64,000 nucleotides of DNA from the NCBI GenBank assembly GCA_964017065.1, contig OZ024787.1:9385208-9449207 (forward strand), read 5' to 3'. Source of the stretch: Haliclona indistincta (Eukaryota > Porifera > Demospongiae > Haplosclerida > Chalinidae). The position numbers and the translations under genes are program-made. The notes under the pieces are model-generated. The model searched no databases. It saw nothing but the letters and a program-made list of their open reading frames with translations, and was not told the origin of the DNA. Numbering within the stretch: the stretch's first letter is position 1; each line of letters opens with the position of its first letter. Shown here piece by piece: positions 62,011 to 64,000 of the stretch.

Positions 62011-64000
62011 TTAAAAATGCACCATTGGTGCTGGTTATGCCTCGGTGGGTGTTAAAATTAGAGCATGTAATGCTACAACAGAGTAGGATTCATATTCAGC
62101 TGCCAGCATTCAAATAGCACAAGCAGAAGCAATGCAACAGTACAGCAATTTTATAGTTATGCAATCAGAAGCCAAACAGTCCTGTTTTTTTAATTTTAAT
62201 GTAACTGGGCGTGCCTACAATGGCAGTGGTTCTGGTTACAAGTAGCTACCTCGCGCAGTTTCTACGGATCTGCGCTGCCATTATAATATTATAGTATAAA
62301 TTTAATCTACAAGCTACTAGGCAGTCTGCTGTTGGTAGTTTTGTTTCCGGAGAAGTCCCGATCGTCAGCAAAAGCCATCTAGGTGAGCAAACCACGCCAT
62401 AACTCTAGAACAAAGCTTTGTATCGAACTTTCGCTAGTTCACATCTGAGATAATATCGAGTTCTACCTGCATTGCAAGTTTCAGAGCTTACCTTTCAGCG
62501 TGCGCCGCAAAAATGGTGTAACAGACAGAAAAATGCACCATTGGTGCGGGTTATGCCTCGGTGGATGTTAAAATTTGAGCATGTAATGCTATAACAGTGT
62601 AGGATTAATATTCAGCTGCCAACATTCGAATAGCACAAGCAGAAGCAACATAGCAAACTTATATGCAATCAGAAGCCAAACAGTGCTGAGTAATAATTTT
62701 AATTAACTGGGCGTGCCTATGCATTGAATGGCAGTAGCCTGCCGGGTTCTGGTTACAAGTAGCTTCTTCGCGCAGTTTCTACGGACCTGCGCTGCCATCA
62801 TGTATTATAAAATTAACCTACAAGCTACTAGGCAGTCTGCTGTGAGTAGTTTTGCTTTCTGAGAAGTCCTGATCGTCAGCAAAGCCATCTAGGTGAGCAA
62901 ACCACGCCATAACTCTAGAACAAAGCTTTGCATCGAACTTTCGCTAATACACAACCGAGATAATGTCGAGTTATACCTGTATTGCAAGTTTCAGAGCTCA
63001 CCGTTCAGCGTGCATCGCAAAAATGGTGTAACAGACAGAAAAATAGCACCAAAGGTGCAGATGCCTCGGTGGAATGACACATTATCAACAAACAAAACTA
63101 TCCACCATTCCACAAACACGGCAGATGCATGTATACAGGATTTCTGTACAGCAATCACAATGCAGTGCTTTAGTTATGCAATCAGAAGCCAATCAGTGCT
63201 GACCACAATTCAACTGGGCGTGTCTACAATGTTCAGTACAGCCCATGCATACTAGATAGCTTCCATAGCTTACTCACACAATTTCTCTGGACCTGCGCTG
63301 CTATCCTGTAGTAAATTTCTAACCTATCAGCTTCTAGGTAGTCAACTGTGAACAGCTTTGCCTTTGGAGAAGTCCAGATCACCATCAACGGTAAGTCGGT
63401 AAACAAAGTAGGCAAATCACGCCATTACTCGAGAACGAAGCTTTGTATCGAACTTTCGCTAGTTCACATCCGAGATAATATCGAGTTCTACCTCTATTGC
63501 AAGTTTCAGAGCTCACCGTTCAGCGTGCGCTGCAAAAATAGTGTAACAGACAGACAGAATGACAGACAGAATGACAGACAACGCGATTACAGTATGCCTC
63601 GTGGCTCCGCCCACCGAGGCATAAAAATGCACCATTGGTGCTGGTTATGCCTCGGTGGATGTTAAAATTTGAGCATGTAATGCTATAACAGAGTAATATT
63701 CATATTCCGCTGCCAGCATTCGAATATAGCACGAGCAGAAGCAATATAGCAAACTTGTAGTTATGCAATCAGAAGCCAAACAGTGCTGAGTAATATTATT
63801 ATTTTAATTAACTGGGCGTGCCTATGCATTGAATGGCAGTAACCTGCCGAGTTCTGGTTACAAGTAGACTAGCTTCCTCGCGCAGTTTCTACGGACCTGC
63901 GCTGCCATCATGAAGTAGAAATTTAACCTACAAGCTACTAGGCAGTCTGCTGTGAGTAGTTTTGTTTTCTGAGAAGTCCTGATCGTCAGCAAAGCCATCT
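62011..64000. repeat. tandem repeat of about 510-580 bp units (3.7 copies)
   Basis: Units start near 62013, 62529, 63039 and 63621 at AATGCACCATTGGTGCTGGT / ATGCCTCGGTGG. Each contains TGGGCGTGCCTA, GCGCAGTTTCTACGGACCTG, CTACTAGGCAGTCTGCTGT, CACGCCATAACTCTAGAAC and GTGTAACAGACAG. The third unit has an extra segment with GACAGACAGAATGACA repeats and a TGCCTCGTGG / CCACCGAGGCA hairpin. The array continues past the window. Frames at 62893 and 63348 are repeat-borne. Confidence 0.85.

Overview
The window looks like the nuclear genome of an early-branching animal, most probably a demosponge of the Amphimedon type. This is inferred from AT-rich DNA, multi-exon genes with canonical GT-AG introns, UBX, HECT, CARD-like and NHL domains, a peroxisomal-type hydroxyacid oxidase, dense small inverted-repeat transposons, and a scaffold gap of Ns at 48614-48813. 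Nothing bacterial (operons, Shine-Dalgarno sites, CRISPR) is present.

Layout. 1-611: 5' end of a SAP-domain protein on the minus strand, running off the window. About 950-5085: copy A of a segmental duplication, holding an intact NHL-repeat exon, four minus-strand exons of an ARM-like gene and a broken hydroxyacid oxidase start. 5.9-17.2 kb: repeats, including two related tandem arrays with about 101- and 103-bp units, nested inverted-repeat elements, a tRNA-type SINE and a 29-33 bp minisatellite. 17.5-20.5 kb: a two-exon DDE integrase-like gene (minus). 20.5-21.3 kb: a pogo-like transposon remnant. 21.4-35.6 kb: a 13-exon UBX-HECT ubiquitin-ligase-type gene (plus) with introns full of fold-back elements. 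35.6-41.3 kb: transposons, a duplicated promoter with small exons, and two weakly supported exons. 41.3-58.4 kb: a long ARM/MEI1-like gene (minus). Its exons 8-15 appear twice around the N gap, and its 6-kb intron carries plus-strand CARD-like and NHL exons. 58.96-60.67 kb: a complete hydroxyacid oxidase gene (plus), head to head with the MEI1-like gene. 61.4-64 kb: a TTAA-flanked MITE and a tandem repeat of about 510 bp.

Main results. (1) The CARD-like gene and the NHL exon inside the MEI1-like intron probably form one gene, CARD - undescribed domain - Ser/Pro-rich linker - NHL, carrying two small frame lesions. (2) The left edge is a decayed duplicate of the block around 55.6-62.0 kb. (3) A UBX domain joined to a HECT domain is an unusual pairing. 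(4) Two satellite arrays 8 kb apart descend from one monomer. (5) The MEI1-like tandem exon duplication coincides with an assembly gap and may be unmerged haplotypes.

All gene models were built by eye from splice sites and reading-frame phase; family names are from recognition, not from a search.
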